A stretch of DNA of 64,000 nucleotides from contig NZ_BCQA01000001.1 of NCBI RefSeq assembly GCF_001748145.1, positions 2,105,501 through 2,169,500 on the forward strand. The letters are read 5' to 3'. A program made the translations under genes and the position numbers. Below the pieces are notes generated by a model. The model made no database searches, had not been told where the DNA came from, and saw only the letters and a list, made by a program, of their open reading frames with translations. This stretch comes from Bosea sp. BIWAKO-01. Lineage in GTDB: Bacteria > Pseudomonadota > Alphaproteobacteria > Rhizobiales > Beijerinckiaceae. Shown here piece after piece: positions 19,181 through 28,914 of the stretch; positions within the stretch are counted from its first letter, which is position 1; every line of letters starts with the position of its first letter.

Positions 19181-20581
19181 GTGTCGAAGCACGATTACAT
19201 CGTCAAGGACATCAGCCTCGCGGATTACGGCCGCAAGGAAATCAACATGGCCCAGGACGAAATGCCGGGCCTGATGGCGATCCGCGCCGAGCACAAGGGC
19301 AAGGCCCCGCTCAAGGGCGCCCGCATTGCCGGCTGCCTGCACATGACCATTCAGACCGCCGTGCTGATCGAGACGCTGAAGGAACTCGGCGCCGACGTGC
19401 GCTGGTCGTCCTGCAACATTTTCTCGACCCAGGACCATGCCGCCGCCGCGATCGCCGCGACCGGCACCCCGGTCTTCGCCATCAAGGGCGAGACGCTGGA
19501 GGAGTATTGGGAATACGTCCTGCGCACCGCGACATGGGGTGACGGCGGCACGCCGAACATGATCCTCGACGACGGCGGCGACCTGACCATGCTGATCATC
19601 CTCGGTGCCGAGGCCGAGGCCGGCAAGGCCGAGTTCCTGGACAAGCCGGGCAACGAGGAAGAGACGATCTTCTTCAAGCTGATCAAGCGCGAGCTCAAGG
19701 CCAATCCGGGCTGGTTCACCAAGACCCGCGCCGCGATCAAGGGCGTCTCGGAAGAGACCACCACCGGCGTGCACCGCCTCTACGAACTGGCCAAGGCCGG
19801 CCGCATGCCCTTCCCGGCGATCAACGTCAACGACTCCGTCACCAAGTCGAAGTTCGACAACCTCTATGGCTGCCGTGAATCGCTGGTCGACGCCATCCGC
19901 CGCGGCACCGACGTGATGATGTCCGGCAAGGTCGCGGTCGTCGCCGGCTATGGCGACGTCGGCAAGGGCTCGGCCGCTTCGCTGCGCCAGGCCGGCTGCC
20001 GCGTGCTCGTCACCGAGATCGACCCGATCTGCGCGCTGCAGGCGGCGATGGAAGGCTACGAGGTCGTGACCATGGAAGATGCTGCGCCCCGCGCCGACAT
20101 CTTCGTGACCGCCACCGGCAATCTCGACGTCATCACCGTCGAGCACATGCGCGCCATGAAGCACCGCGCCATTGTCTGCAATATCGGCCATTTCGACTCG
20201 GAGATTCAGGTCGCCGGCCTGAAGAACTTCAAGTGGGACAACGTCAAGCCGCAGGTCGACGAGGTCGAGTTCCCCGACGGCAAGCGCATCATCCTGCTGT
20301 CGGAAGGTCGCCTGGTGAATCTCGGCAACGCCACCGGCCACCCGTCCTTCGTGATGTCCTGCTCGTTCTCGAACCAGACGCTGGCCCAGATCGAGCTCTG
20401 GAACCACCACGCCAAGTACGAGAACAAGGTCTACACGCTGCCGAAGCATCTCGACGAGAAGGTCGCGGCGCTCCACCTCGCCAAGGTCGGCGCCAAGCTG
20501 ACTGTGCTCAACGATGCGCAGGCGAAGTATCTGGGTCTGGCCCCGACCGGCCCGTTCAAGCCCGAGCTCTACCGCTACTGA
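19181..20581 (+). CDS. ahcY: Adenosylhomocysteinase
   Basis: Hydrolyses S-adenosylhomocysteine to adenosine and homocysteine, removing the inhibitor of methyltransferases and feeding the methionine cycle. The 466-residue, NAD-dependent enzyme is full length. Visible landmarks are [29 protein letters not shown], the NAD-binding [11 protein letters not shown] near residues 250-260, and the conserved C-terminus [16 protein letters not shown]. The start is GTG 19181, with GGAG ten bases before it. The gene has its own upstream region with a SahR-like palindrome and is closed by a strong terminator at 20607, so it is likely a single-gene unit. Confidence 0.97.
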   Translation: MSKHDYIVKDISLADYGRKEINMAQDEMPGLMAIRAEHKGKAPLKGARIAGCLHMTIQTAVLIETLKELGADVRWSSCNIFSTQDHAAAAIAATGTPVFAIKGETLEEYWEYVLRTATWGDGGTPNMILDDGGDLTMLIILGAEAEAGKAEFLDKPGNEEETIFFKLIKRELKANPGWFTKTRAAIKGVSEETTTGVHRLYELAKAGRMPFPAINVNDSVTKSKFDNLYGCRESLVDAIRRGTDVMMSGKVAVVAGYGDVGKGSAASLRQAGCRVLVTEIDPICALQAAMEGYEVVTMEDAAPRADIFVTATGNLDVITVEHMRAMKHRAIVCNIGHFDSEIQVAGLKNFKWDNVKPQVDEVEFPDGKRIILLSEGRLVNLGNATGHPSFVMSCSFSNQTLAQIELWNHHAKYENKVYTLPKHLDEKVAALHLAKVGAKLTVLNDAQAKYLGLAPTGPFKPELYRY

Positions 20582-20606
20582 CACGCCAACAGGCGTAAAG
20601 TTGAAG

Positions 20607-20634
20607 AAGCCCGGCGTTCGCGCCGGGCTTTTTT
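20607..20634 (+). terminator. Rho-independent terminator after ahcY
   Basis: AAGCCCGGCG (20607-20616) pairs perfectly with CGCCGGGCTT (20621-20630) around a TTCG tetraloop, followed by a T run to 20634. This is a textbook intrinsic terminator 26 bases after the ahcY stop. Confidence 0.92.
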
Positions 20635-20964
20635 GTATCTGACTGACCTCTTATTGTCGCAAGAAGACACCACTAATAGACAGCGCCATACAACCAGGCT
20701 CAATTTGTTGATTTCTTGATCTGGAGCGGCACTCGGTCGCGATTTTCCACGCATTTACCAGCCATTAAGCACTTCCTGCCGGACTCCACCGGTGATTAGA
20801 GTGGAGCTGATTCGGGCCCGCTGCGTTCGCGCGAGGTCGAGCAAGCTCAAACGAGTTGGTGTGGTGGTGTGCGTGCGTCCGGTTCGGGCTGCGGCGCCTC
20901 GATCGGCTTTCCACCTTGGCCGTTCAACGCCAGGGTCGGGTTCAGACTAAGTGACGGAAGCAGA
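20635..20964 (+). promoter_or_regulatory. divL upstream region with a near-CtrA box
   Basis: This 330-base stretch between the ahcY terminator and divL holds no supportable gene. At 20754-20768 it contains TTTA-N7-TTAA, one base off the CtrA consensus TTAA-N7-TTAA. The AT-rich first half (20635-20770) gives way to GC-rich sequence that has some coding look in the divL frame, so a longer divL N-terminus from 20869 cannot be excluded. Confidence 0.35.
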
Positions 20965-23445
20965 ATGAGACGAGCGGGGCGAAAGAGACGGAACGGAGAT
21001 GCGGGGCGCCACAGCGCACTGCTCCCAGGCCTCGCCGTCGGCAGCATCCCGCTTCCGGCGCTCGCACAGACCGAGATCATGGCTCCGCTCCCGGCAGGCG
21101 CGCTTGGCGCCGGCAGCCTTTCGATCGTCCTGGCAGGGCTAGTGGTCTTCGCGGCAACAACTTCGATCATCTATGTGCGCGAGCGGGGACGCTGGCAGCG
21201 CCGCGAAGGAGAACTCGCGAGCGAACTGGAAGCGGCCCGCAGCCACCAGGAACGCCTGGGTGCGCTGCTCGCGTCCGATGCCCAGGTCGTGGTCAGCTGG
21301 AACGGAAAGAACGCCGAGCCGATCTTCGAGGGCGACAGCGGCTTTCTCGGCGCGCCCGGCGCTGCCCTGGCCCTTGCCTATGGCAGCTGGGCCCCTCCCG
21401 CCGACGCCAAGCGCCTGGAACTCGCCACCGACGCATTGAAGGAGCGCGGCGAAGCCTTCGGCTTCACGCTCAGGAGTCGCTCCGGCCCGTTCATCGATGT
21501 CGAAGGCCGTCCCGTCGCAGGGCGCGCGGTGATCCGTTTCCGCCAGGTCAGCGGCGAGCGGGCCCGGGTCATGGCGCTGCAAAGCGAACTCGAGCATGTC
21601 ACCGCCGATCATGCAGCGCTCTCGACCTTGCTGGCTGGCCTGCCGCAGCCGGTCTGGACGCGCAATGCCGACGGTCGCCTGAGCTGGGCCAATGCCGCCT
21701 ATGCCCGCGCGGTCGAAGCTGCCGGCGGCAGCGAGGCGGTGAAGGGCGGCCTCGAGCTGCTCGACCGCAATGAACGGGAGAACGCAGCCAAGGCGCGCAG
21801 CGAAGGGCGACCGTTCGCAACACGCGCTCCGGCTGTGGTGGCCGGCCAGCGGCATACGCTCGACATCCTGGAAATGCCGACGCCGGCGGGCTTTGCCGGT
21901 ATCGCGACCGACATGAGCGAGCTTGAGGCCGTTCGCGCCGACCTGCAGCGCCAGATGGATGCGCATGTGCGCACGCTCGACCGGCTGAAGACGGCAGTGG
22001 CCGTGTTCGACGCCTCACAGCGGCTGGTCTACAGCAATTCCGGGTTCGAGACGCTCTGGTCGCTCGACTCCGCCTTCCTCGAAGGCAAACCCAGCGATAG
22101 CCAAATCCTCGACCGGCTGAGAGCCGAGCGCCGCCTGCCTGAACTCGGCGACTACCGCAGCTGGAAGGCTGCGGTACAGGCTACCTATACAAGCCCGCGC
22201 GCCAGCGAGGACTGGTGGTATCTGCCGGACGGGCGGACGATCCATGTCGTCTCGAGCCCCAACCCGCAGGGCGGCGTCACCTATCTCTTCGACGACGTGA
22301 CCGAGCGCTTCACGCTCGAATCCCGATTCAATGCACTGTCACGCACGCAGCGGGAAACGCTCGACTCGCTGCGCGAGGGTGTCGCGGTCTTCGGCTCGGA
22401 CGGCCGGCTCAAGCTCTCCAACCCCGCCTTCGCCCAGGCCTGGAAGATCCATGGCGACCTGGCCGCAGCCACGCCGCATATCGACGAGGTCGTCCGGCTC
22501 TGCCGGCCGCTCTATCCGCATGACGATGTCTGGACCGAGCTGCAGAGCGTCATCACGGGCGTGCGCGATGCGCGTGAGGACTATGGCTGCCGGATGGAGC
22601 GTCGTGACGGCAGCGTGCTCGATTGCGCCGCCGCGCCGTTGCCGGACGGAGCGACGCTGATCACCTTCGCTGACGTCACCGCAAGCGTGAATGTCGAACG
22701 TGCCCTGACCGAAAAGAACGAAGCCCTGGAGAAGGTCTCGCGGCTGCGCGAGGATTTCGTCCACCACGTCTCCTACGAACTACGCTCGCCGCTGACCAAC
22801 ATCATCGGCTTCGCGCAATTGCTCGGCGCCGAGACGATCGGTGCGCTCAACGAGAAACAACGCGACTATACCGGCCACATCGTGCGCTCGTCCGGCGCAT
22901 TGCTTGCGATCATCAATGATATTCTCGACCTCGCCTCGATCGACAACGGCGCTTTGGCGCTCGAATTCCAGGAAGTCGATGTCGCCGAGACCATTGCCCA
23001 GGCGACGGCCGGCCTGCACGATCGCCTGATCGATAGCAAACTGACCCTCAAGGTCGATATCGCGCCCCAGACCGGCCCCTTGCGCGCGGATGGCCGCAGG
23101 TTGCGGCAGGTGCTGTTCAACCTGATCTCGAACGCGATCGGCTTCTCCGCTCCTGGCCAGACCATCGGGGTCACGGCCGGGCGCATCGGCGGCGATGTCC
23201 GCATCACCGTCGCCGACGAAGGCCGCGGCATCCCGGCCGAAGTCAAGGACAAGGTGTTCGACCGGTTCGAGAGCCATTCTCTCGGCTCCAAGCATCGCGG
23301 CGTCGGACTTGGCCTCTCCATCGTGCGTTCCATCGTCGAGCTGCATGGTGGCCATGTCGAGCTCGATTCCGCGCCAGGGCAGGGCACGCGCGTCACCGCG
23401 GTGTTCCCCTCGGAAGGCATGCCGCTCTCGGATGCCGCTGAATGA
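20965..23445 (+). CDS. divL: DivL-like cell-cycle sensor kinase homologue with Tyr at the H-box His
   Basis: An 826-residue membrane protein with one transmembrane segment (about residues 49-71), several PAS-like modules, a DHp helix and a complete HATPase domain (LRQVLFNLISNAIGFS, DEGRGIP, GVGLGLSIVRSIVELHGG). The H box reads HVSYELRSPLTNIIGF: Tyr604 occupies the place of the phospho-acceptor His. That substitution is the hallmark of DivL, which in Caulobacter and rhizobia binds phosphorylated or unphosphorylated DivK and tunes CckA and hence CtrA. The ATG at 20965 has GGAAG six bases upstream. The stop overlaps the next start as ATGA. Position after ahcY and before tsaE matches other rhizobia. 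Confidence 0.9.
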   Translation: MRRAGRKRRNGDAGRHSALLPGLAVGSIPLPALAQTEIMAPLPAGALGAGSLSIVLAGLVVFAATTSIIYVRERGRWQRREGELASELEAARSHQERLGALLASDAQVVVSWNGKNAEPIFEGDSGFLGAPGAALALAYGSWAPPADAKRLELATDALKERGEAFGFTLRSRSGPFIDVEGRPVAGRAVIRFRQVSGERARVMALQSELEHVTADHAALSTLLAGLPQPVWTRNADGRLSWANAAYARAVEAAGGSEAVKGGLELLDRNERENAAKARSEGRPFATRAPAVVAGQRHTLDILEMPTPAGFAGIATDMSELEAVRADLQRQMDAHVRTLDRLKTAVAVFDASQRLVYSNSGFETLWSLDSAFLEGKPSDSQILDRLRAERRLPELGDYRSWKAAVQATYTSPRASEDWWYLPDGRTIHVVSSPNPQGGVTYLFDDVTERFTLESRFNALSRTQRETLDSLREGVAVFGSDGRLKLSNPAFAQAWKIHGDLAAATPHIDEVVRLCRPLYPHDDVWTELQSVITGVRDAREDYGCRMERRDGSVLDCAAAPLPDGATLITFADVTASVNVERALTEKNEALEKVSRLREDFVHHVSYELRSPLTNIIGFAQLLGAETIGALNEKQRDYTGHIVRSSGALLAIINDILDLASIDNGALALEFQEVDVAETIAQATAGLHDRLIDSKLTLKVDIAPQTGPLRADGRRLRQVLFNLISNAIGFSAPGQTIGVTAGRIGGDVRITVADEGRGIPAEVKDKVFDRFESHSLGSKHRGVGLGLSIVRSIVELHGGHVELDSAPGQGTRVTAVFPSEGMPLSDAAE

Positions 23446-24995
23446 CAGAGGATAGCGTGAAGACAGGCGGGCATCGGCTGACGCTGGCCGGTGAGGCCGC
23501 CACAGTGCGGCTCGGCCGCGATCTCGCCGCGATCCTCAAGCCCGGCGATATCGTGGCGATCTCCGGCCATCTCGGCGCCGGCAAGTCGTTGCTGGCGCGC
23601 GCCATCCTGCGCGAGCTTGCCGACAACCCGGACCTGGAAGCTCCGAGCCCGACCTTTACCCTGGTGCAGAGCTACGACACGCTGCGCGGCAGCGTGATCC
23701 ATGCCGATCTCTACCGGGTGCGATCCCCCGACGAACTCGACGATATCGGGCTGATCGAGGATCTCGACCGCATCATCACGCTGGTCGAGTGGCCGGACCG
23801 TGCCGGTACGCGGCTGCCAGCCGGTCGCCGGCTCGACATCGTGCTCGACGTCGACCCAAAGGCGCCCGAGACCGGGCGGATCGCCAGTCTCGCGGGCGGT
23901 GTGCTCTGGCGCTCGCGCCTTGCCATCGCGATCGCAGCACGGCGATTGATCGACTCCGCCGGATGGGGTGAGGCCAAGCGCGACTTCATGCTCGGCGACG
24001 CCTCGACCCGCGCCTATGAGCGGCTGACGCGTCCGGATGGACAAACCGCCATCCTGATGATTTCGCCGCCGCGCGCGGACGGCCCCGCGATCCGTCTCGG
24101 CAAGCCTTACAGCGCCATCGCGCATCTGGCGGAATCGGTCGATGCCTTCGTCGGCATGGATCGAGGCCTGCGCTCGCTGACCTATTCGGCGCCCGACATC
24201 TTTGCCCAGGACCTCGAGACTGGCCTCCTGCTGATCGAGGACCTCGGCGATGAGGGTGTGCTCGACGAGAGCGGACCGATTCCCGAACGCTATGAGGCCG
24301 CCGCACGCCTGCTGGCCGACATGCATCGCCACACCCTTCCGGCGATCCTGCCGGTCGCCGACGGGCGCGACTACATCGTGCCGGACTATGATCGGGGTGC
24401 GCTCTCGATCGAGACCGAACTCGTGCTCGAATGGTACGCCCCGCATATTGCCGGCGTGACCTTGCCCGCGGTGACCCATGCCGAATTCAGCCGCATCTGG
24501 AGCAAGCTGTTCGACGAAATCCTCGCCGCACCATCGACCTGGACGCTCCGCGACTTCCACTCCCCGAATCTGATCTGGCTGCCGAAGCGTGAAGGACACG
24601 CCAAGCTCGGTCTGATCGATTTCCAGGACGCCGTGCTCGGCCACCCCGCCTATGATCTGGTCTCGCTGGGACAGGACGCGCGCATCGACGTGCCGGCAGC
24701 ACTGGAACTCAAGCTGCTTGCCGCCTATGGCTCGGCGCGGCGGGCCGCGGACGAGAGCTTCGATCTCGCCGGCTTCGCTCGCGCCTATGCGATCCTGGGC
24801 GCGCAGCGCAACACCAAGATAGCCGGCATCTTCGCACGTCTCGACAAGCGCGACGGCAAGCCCGCCTATCTCAAGCACCTGCCGCGAATCGAAACGTACT
24901 TGCGACGCAACCTTGAGCACCCAGCGCTCGAAGAGCTGAAGGCCTGGTATCAGGCCCATCTGCCGAAGCTGTTCGAGACAGCCGAAAGCCCCTGA
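23442..24995 (+). CDS. Bifunctional TsaE / AmgK-like sugar kinase fusion
   Basis: A 517-residue two-domain protein. Residues 1-155 are TsaE, the ATPase of the TsaBDE complex that makes t6A37 in tRNA (P-loop GHLGAGKS at 42-49, SPTFTLVQSY, HADLYRVRSPDEL). From about residue 180 it is an aminoglycoside-phosphotransferase-fold kinase: LGDASTRAYERL, catalytic RDFHSPNLIW near 369 and IDFQDAVLGHPAYDL near 392. The next gene encodes a MurU-type nucleotidyltransferase, so the kinase half is best read as AmgK, the anomeric MurNAc/GlcNAc kinase of peptidoglycan recycling. It overlaps divL by ATGA. TsaB lies 39 kb away at 62761. The fusion is known in this order. Confidence 0.92.
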   Translation: MTEDSVKTGGHRLTLAGEAATVRLGRDLAAILKPGDIVAISGHLGAGKSLLARAILRELADNPDLEAPSPTFTLVQSYDTLRGSVIHADLYRVRSPDELDDIGLIEDLDRIITLVEWPDRAGTRLPAGRRLDIVLDVDPKAPETGRIASLAGGVLWRSRLAIAIAARRLIDSAGWGEAKRDFMLGDASTRAYERLTRPDGQTAILMISPPRADGPAIRLGKPYSAIAHLAESVDAFVGMDRGLRSLTYSAPDIFAQDLETGLLLIEDLGDEGVLDESGPIPERYEAAARLLADMHRHTLPAILPVADGRDYIVPDYDRGALSIETELVLEWYAPHIAGVTLPAVTHAEFSRIWSKLFDEILAAPSTWTLRDFHSPNLIWLPKREGHAKLGLIDFQDAVLGHPAYDLVSLGQDARIDVPAALELKLLAAYGSARRAADESFDLAGFARAYAILGAQRNTKIAGIFARLDKRDGKPAYLKHLPRIETYLRRNLEHPALEELKAWYQAHLPKLFETAESP

Positions 24996-25067
24996 GAGGT
25001 CGTCCGCGACAAGCGCGACCTCGACGCGCTATGGATCGCGCAGGTTCATCACAATCGGGAGATTCGC

Positions 25068-25811
25068 GTGACTGAGACGGGTTCGCGGCCGATCCGCCGG
25101 GCCATGGTGCTGGCTGCAGGCGTTGGCCAGCGCATGCGCCCCATCACCGACAGCCTGCCCAAGCCCTTGGTCCGGATCGGCGGCAAGGCGATGCTCGATC
25201 ACGCGCTCGACCGGCTCGCCGAAGCCGGCGCCACCGAGGCGGTCGTCAACGTCCACCATCTCGCCGAACAGATCGAGGCTCACCTCGCCGGGCGCACGCT
25301 TCCCAGGATCATCATCTCGGACGAGCGCGACGAGCTGCTCGAAACCGGCGGCGGCGTGAAGAAGGCCCTCCCCCTGCTCGGCAGCGAACCCTTCTTCCAC
25401 GTCAACTCCGACTCGCTCTGGAGCGAGACCGGCATCTCCAACATTGCGGCTATGGCGCAGGCCTGGACGCCGGCGGAGATGGACATGCTGATGCTGCTGG
25501 CCCGGCGCGAGGACAGTGTCGGCTTCGACGGCGCCGGCGACTTCTTCCAGGATGCGGACGGCCGGCTGACGCGGCGCGGCCAGGCGCCAACGGCACCCGT
25601 CGTCTATGCCGGGGTGATCATCATGAAACCCGAGATCTTTGCCGACACCCCCGAGGGCTCGTTCTCGCTCAACCTGCTCTTCGACCGGCTTATCGCGCGG
25701 AAGCGCCTGTTTGGGCATGTTCTGCAGGGCCAGTGGCTGCATGTCGGCACGCCGGAAGCGATCGCGCCGGCAGAAGCCGCGTTCGCGGCCGCCCAGAGCT
25801 TCCATGGCTGA
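25068..25811 (+). CDS. murU: MurU-type sugar-1-phosphate nucleotidyltransferase
   Basis: A 247-residue nucleotidyltransferase whose N-terminus has the family signature MVLAAGVGQRMRPITDSLPK, then LETGGGVKKALPLLG, the metal-binding VNSDSLW and QGQWLHVGTPE. Following an AmgK-like kinase, it most likely makes UDP-MurNAc from MurNAc-1-phosphate, the anabolic recycling route first described in Pseudomonas that bypasses de novo UDP-MurNAc synthesis. The start is GTG 25068 with CGGGAG upstream; the Met 12 codons later is an alternative. The 3' end overlaps addB by eight bases. Other sugar-nucleotide products cannot be excluded from sequence alone. Confidence 0.87.
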   Translation: MTETGSRPIRRAMVLAAGVGQRMRPITDSLPKPLVRIGGKAMLDHALDRLAEAGATEAVVNVHHLAEQIEAHLAGRTLPRIIISDERDELLETGGGVKKALPLLGSEPFFHVNSDSLWSETGISNIAAMAQAWTPAEMDMLMLLARREDSVGFDGAGDFFQDADGRLTRRGQAPTAPVVYAGVIIMKPEIFADTPEGSFSLNLLFDRLIARKRLFGHVLQGQWLHVGTPEAIAPAEAAFAAAQSFHG

Positions 25812-28800
25812 GCTCAACCTGTTCACCATCCCCGCCGGCACAGCGTTTCTCGACGTACTGGCGCAGGCGGTGCTGGACGGACGATTCGGTCAAGTCTACG
25901 CGCCGGATGATCCGGCAGCGATGGCTCGCGCGACGCTCTATCTCCCGACGCGCCGTGCAGCGCGGGCCCTGGTCGCCGGCCTGTCCGCGAGGCTTGGCGG
26001 CAAGCCGCTGCTGCTGCCGCGCATCGTGCCGCTCGGCGATGTCGACGAGGCCGAGACGGCGCTGATCGGCGCGGGCGGCTGGGATGGCGCGCGCGTCGGG
26101 CCGATCGACCCGCTGGCGCGGCGGATGCTGCTGGCGCGGCTGGTCGATAGCTGGGGGCGCACGGCGAACCGCAGCCACCTGAAGCTCGACCCGTCAGAGC
26201 CCTCGCTCGTGCCGTCGACGCTGGCCGAGGCCTGGGGGCTGGCTGGCGATCTCGCCGCCCTGCTCGACCAGATGCAGACCGAAGGCGTGCCGGTCGAGCG
26301 GCTGGCGACCCTTGACGCCGCCCGTTTCGACAAGGTCTGGCAGCTCAATGCGAGCTTCCTGGCCATCCTGGGCGAGGCCTGGCCGAAGATCCTCGAAAGC
26401 CGCGATGCCTGCGATCCTGCCGATTTTCGCAACCGCATGCTCGAAGCCGAACGCCAGCGCCTGCTTTCCGGCAGCGTAACTGGGCCTATCATTGCTGCGG
26501 GCTCCACCGGCACGATCCCGGCCACGGCGCGGCTTCTCGCGGCGATCGCACGAATGCCCAATGGCGCGGTCGTATTACCCGATCTCGACCTCGACCTGGC
26601 TCCGCTCGCCTGGGAGGCGATCGAGAAGGAGCCTGCACCGTCCCACCCGCAGGCGGCGTTATATCGGCTGCTCCAGACATTGAAGGCCGGCCGTGACGAC
26701 GCTCAGCCGCTGGCGAGACCGGAACCGGGCCGCGCGGCCCGGGCGGCGCTGCTGCGCGAGGCGATGCTTCCGGCCTCGGTCACGGAATTCTGGGCCGACC
26801 TCGCGACCCGCGTTTCCCCTGGCGAGGCTGAAGCAGCCTTCGATGGGATCAGCATCGTCGAGACAGCCGACGAGCGCGAGGAGGCGCTGGCGGTGGCTAT
26901 CGCGCTCCGTGAAACACTGGAGGAGGACGGCAAGCACGCGGCACTGATCACTCCCGATCGCGGCCTCGCCGAACGAGTCGTCGTGGAGCTCCGGCGCTGG
27001 GGCATCGAAGCCGATGATTCCGCTGGCCTGCCGCTGGCGCGCTGGCCGGCCGGCGCCCTGCTGCGCCTCCTCCTGGAGGCTGCGCGAGCCCAGATGACGC
27101 CGGCCAGCCTCGTTCCCCTGCTCGCCCACCCGCTTTGCCGGCTCGGACTGTCGCGACAGACCGTTGCCGCGGGCGCAGCGGCGCTCGAGATCGGCGCCTG
27201 GCGGGGCGAGGCTGTCACCAAGGGGTTTGCGGGCCTACGCGACAGTTTCGCGGCGGTTCCGGGACTGATGCAGGACCGGCATGCGCCTGCGCCGCGCCGG
27301 CGCCTGAACAGCGCGGATCTCGCCGCCGCGGGCCTGGTTCTCGATGCACTCGAGGCCGCCATGGAGCCACTGCTCGCAGCACTGGCCGCCCCCCTGCCTG
27401 CCTTCGCGACTGTCGTGACGGCAAGCCGCGACGCCCTGGTCGCACTCAGCCGGGCGGAGAACGGCGCCACGCTCGCCTTCGTCGGGCCGGACGGCGAGGC
27501 CCTCGCAGGACTGTTCGACCAGATCGACGGCGCCCTCCCCGATGCACCCGAGGCCGGCCATCCCCGCGACGTCATTGCGATCCTCGACAGCCTGCTGGCC
27601 GAGACCTCGGTCCGACGCAGCGGGACGGGCCATCCTCGCGTCAAGATCTGGGGCTTGCTGGAAGCGCGCCTGCTGGAAGCGGACCATGTCGTGCTGGGCG
27701 GCCTCGTCGAGTCCGTCTGGCCCCCGGAGGCCAAGACCGATTCCTTCCTGAACCGGCCGATGCGGGCCGAACTGGGCTTGAGCGCCCCCGAGCGGCGCAT
27801 CGGCCAGACCGCGCATGATTTCATCCAGGGCGCGATGGCGCAGCGGGTGACCCTGACCCGCGCACGCAAGGCCGGCGAGGCCGAGACCATCGCCTCGCGC
27901 TTCTGGCAAAGGCTCAAGGCCGTGACCCCGCAGGATGCTTGGAACGGGGCCGCGGCCAGGGGAGCGCGTCTGACCGGGCTTGCTTCACTCCTGAGCAAAC
28001 CCGCCGACGCCAAACCAATCGGCCGCCCTGCTCCGCGGCCCGCGCGCCAGCTCCAGCCCGTCGCGCTCAGCGTCACCGAGGTCGAGACGCTCTACCGCGA
28101 CCCCTACCAGATCTTCGCCCGCAAGATCCTGAAGCTCGACGCCCTTCCCGAGCTTGTTGGTGACCCCGGCGCCAGCGATCGCGGCAACCTGCTGCATGAT
28201 ATCGTCGGGACTTTCGCGGAGACCTATCCGGAGCAGTTGCCGGCCGACTCACTCGATCACCTGATCGCGATCGGCAAGCGCCTGTTCCAGGCGTTTGACG
28301 ATACGCCCGAGGTTCGCGCCTTCTGGTGGCCGCGCTTCCTCCTGACCGCCAGTCATTTCATCGGCTGGGAGGAGCGCCGGCGCGGCGAACTGGCACGGGT
28401 TGCAGTCGAACGCGGTACCGCGGCAACGTTCAAGCTGCCGGACGGCGCGGAATTCCGGCTGAGCGGGCGAGCCGACCGAATCGAGATCACGCGCCAGCCA
28501 TCGCTGCGCATCATCGACTTCAAGACCGGAGCTCCGCCAAGCAAGGCGCAGGTCGAGAAGGGCTTTGCGCCGCAATTGACACTGGAAGCCGAGCTCGCGG
28601 CGCGAGCCGGATTTCGCGAGGATATCGCTCCTGCGCCGGTCGACGCGCTGCTCTATCTCAAGCTCCATCACGATCCGAAGGGCTGGGCCAAGGACAAGCC
28701 GCTCGAGTTCGACGGCGAGCCTCTCGCCGATGTCGCCGCGCGCCATCTCGAGCGGCTGATCGAACACCTCCATGCGCTGCGCAGCGGGCGCGAAGCCTAT

Positions 28801-28914
28801 GTCTCGCGGCGCGCGCCCGACTATATCAAATATGCCAGCCCCTACGACCAGCTCGCGCGGGTCAAGGAGTGGTCGGCCGCACCGGGTGGCGACGAGCCCG
28901 GAGGCGAGACATGA
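25804..28914 (+). CDS. addB: Double-strand break repair protein AddB
   Basis: The 1036-residue partner of AddA in the alphaproteobacterial RecBCD-like helicase-nuclease that processes DNA ends for RecA recombination. The N-terminal helicase-like region has degenerate motifs (YLPTRRAARALVAGL near residue 40; HPRVKIWGLLEARLLEADHV mid-chain), and the C-terminus is a PD-(D/E)XK nuclease with LRIIDFKTGAPPSKAQ near residue 900. I place the start at ATG 25804, inside the murU stop region, because the open frame before it simply re-reads murU in another frame. The stop overlaps the addA start as ATGA. Confidence 0.94.
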   Translation: MAELNLFTIPAGTAFLDVLAQAVLDGRFGQVYAPDDPAAMARATLYLPTRRAARALVAGLSARLGGKPLLLPRIVPLGDVDEAETALIGAGGWDGARVGPIDPLARRMLLARLVDSWGRTANRSHLKLDPSEPSLVPSTLAEAWGLAGDLAALLDQMQTEGVPVERLATLDAARFDKVWQLNASFLAILGEAWPKILESRDACDPADFRNRMLEAERQRLLSGSVTGPIIAAGSTGTIPATARLLAAIARMPNGAVVLPDLDLDLAPLAWEAIEKEPAPSHPQAALYRLLQTLKAGRDDAQPLARPEPGRAARAALLREAMLPASVTEFWADLATRVSPGEAEAAFDGISIVETADEREEALAVAIALRETLEEDGKHAALITPDRGLAERVVVELRRWGIEADDSAGLPLARWPAGALLRLLLEAARAQMTPASLVPLLAHPLCRLGLSRQTVAAGAAALEIGAWRGEAVTKGFAGLRDSFAAVPGLMQDRHAPAPRRRLNSADLAAAGLVLDALEAAMEPLLAALAAPLPAFATVVTASRDALVALSRAENGATLAFVGPDGEALAGLFDQIDGALPDAPEAGHPRDVIAILDSLLAETSVRRSGTGHPRVKIWGLLEARLLEADHVVLGGLVESVWPPEAKTDSFLNRPMRAELGLSAPERRIGQTAHDFIQGAMAQRVTLTRARKAGEAETIASRFWQRLKAVTPQDAWNGAAARGARLTGLASLLSKPADAKPIGRPAPRPARQLQPVALSVTEVETLYRDPYQIFARKILKLDALPELVGDPGASDRGNLLHDIVGTFAETYPEQLPADSLDHLIAIGKRLFQAFDDTPEVRAFWWPRFLLTASHFIGWEERRRGELARVAVERGTAATFKLPDGAEFRLSGRADRIEITRQPSLRIIDFKTGAPPSKAQVEKGFAPQLTLEAELAARAGFREDIAPAPVDALLYLKLHHDPKGWAKDKPLEFDGEPLADVAARHLERLIEHLHALRSGREAYVSRRAPDYIKYASPYDQLARVKEWSAAPGGDEPGGET

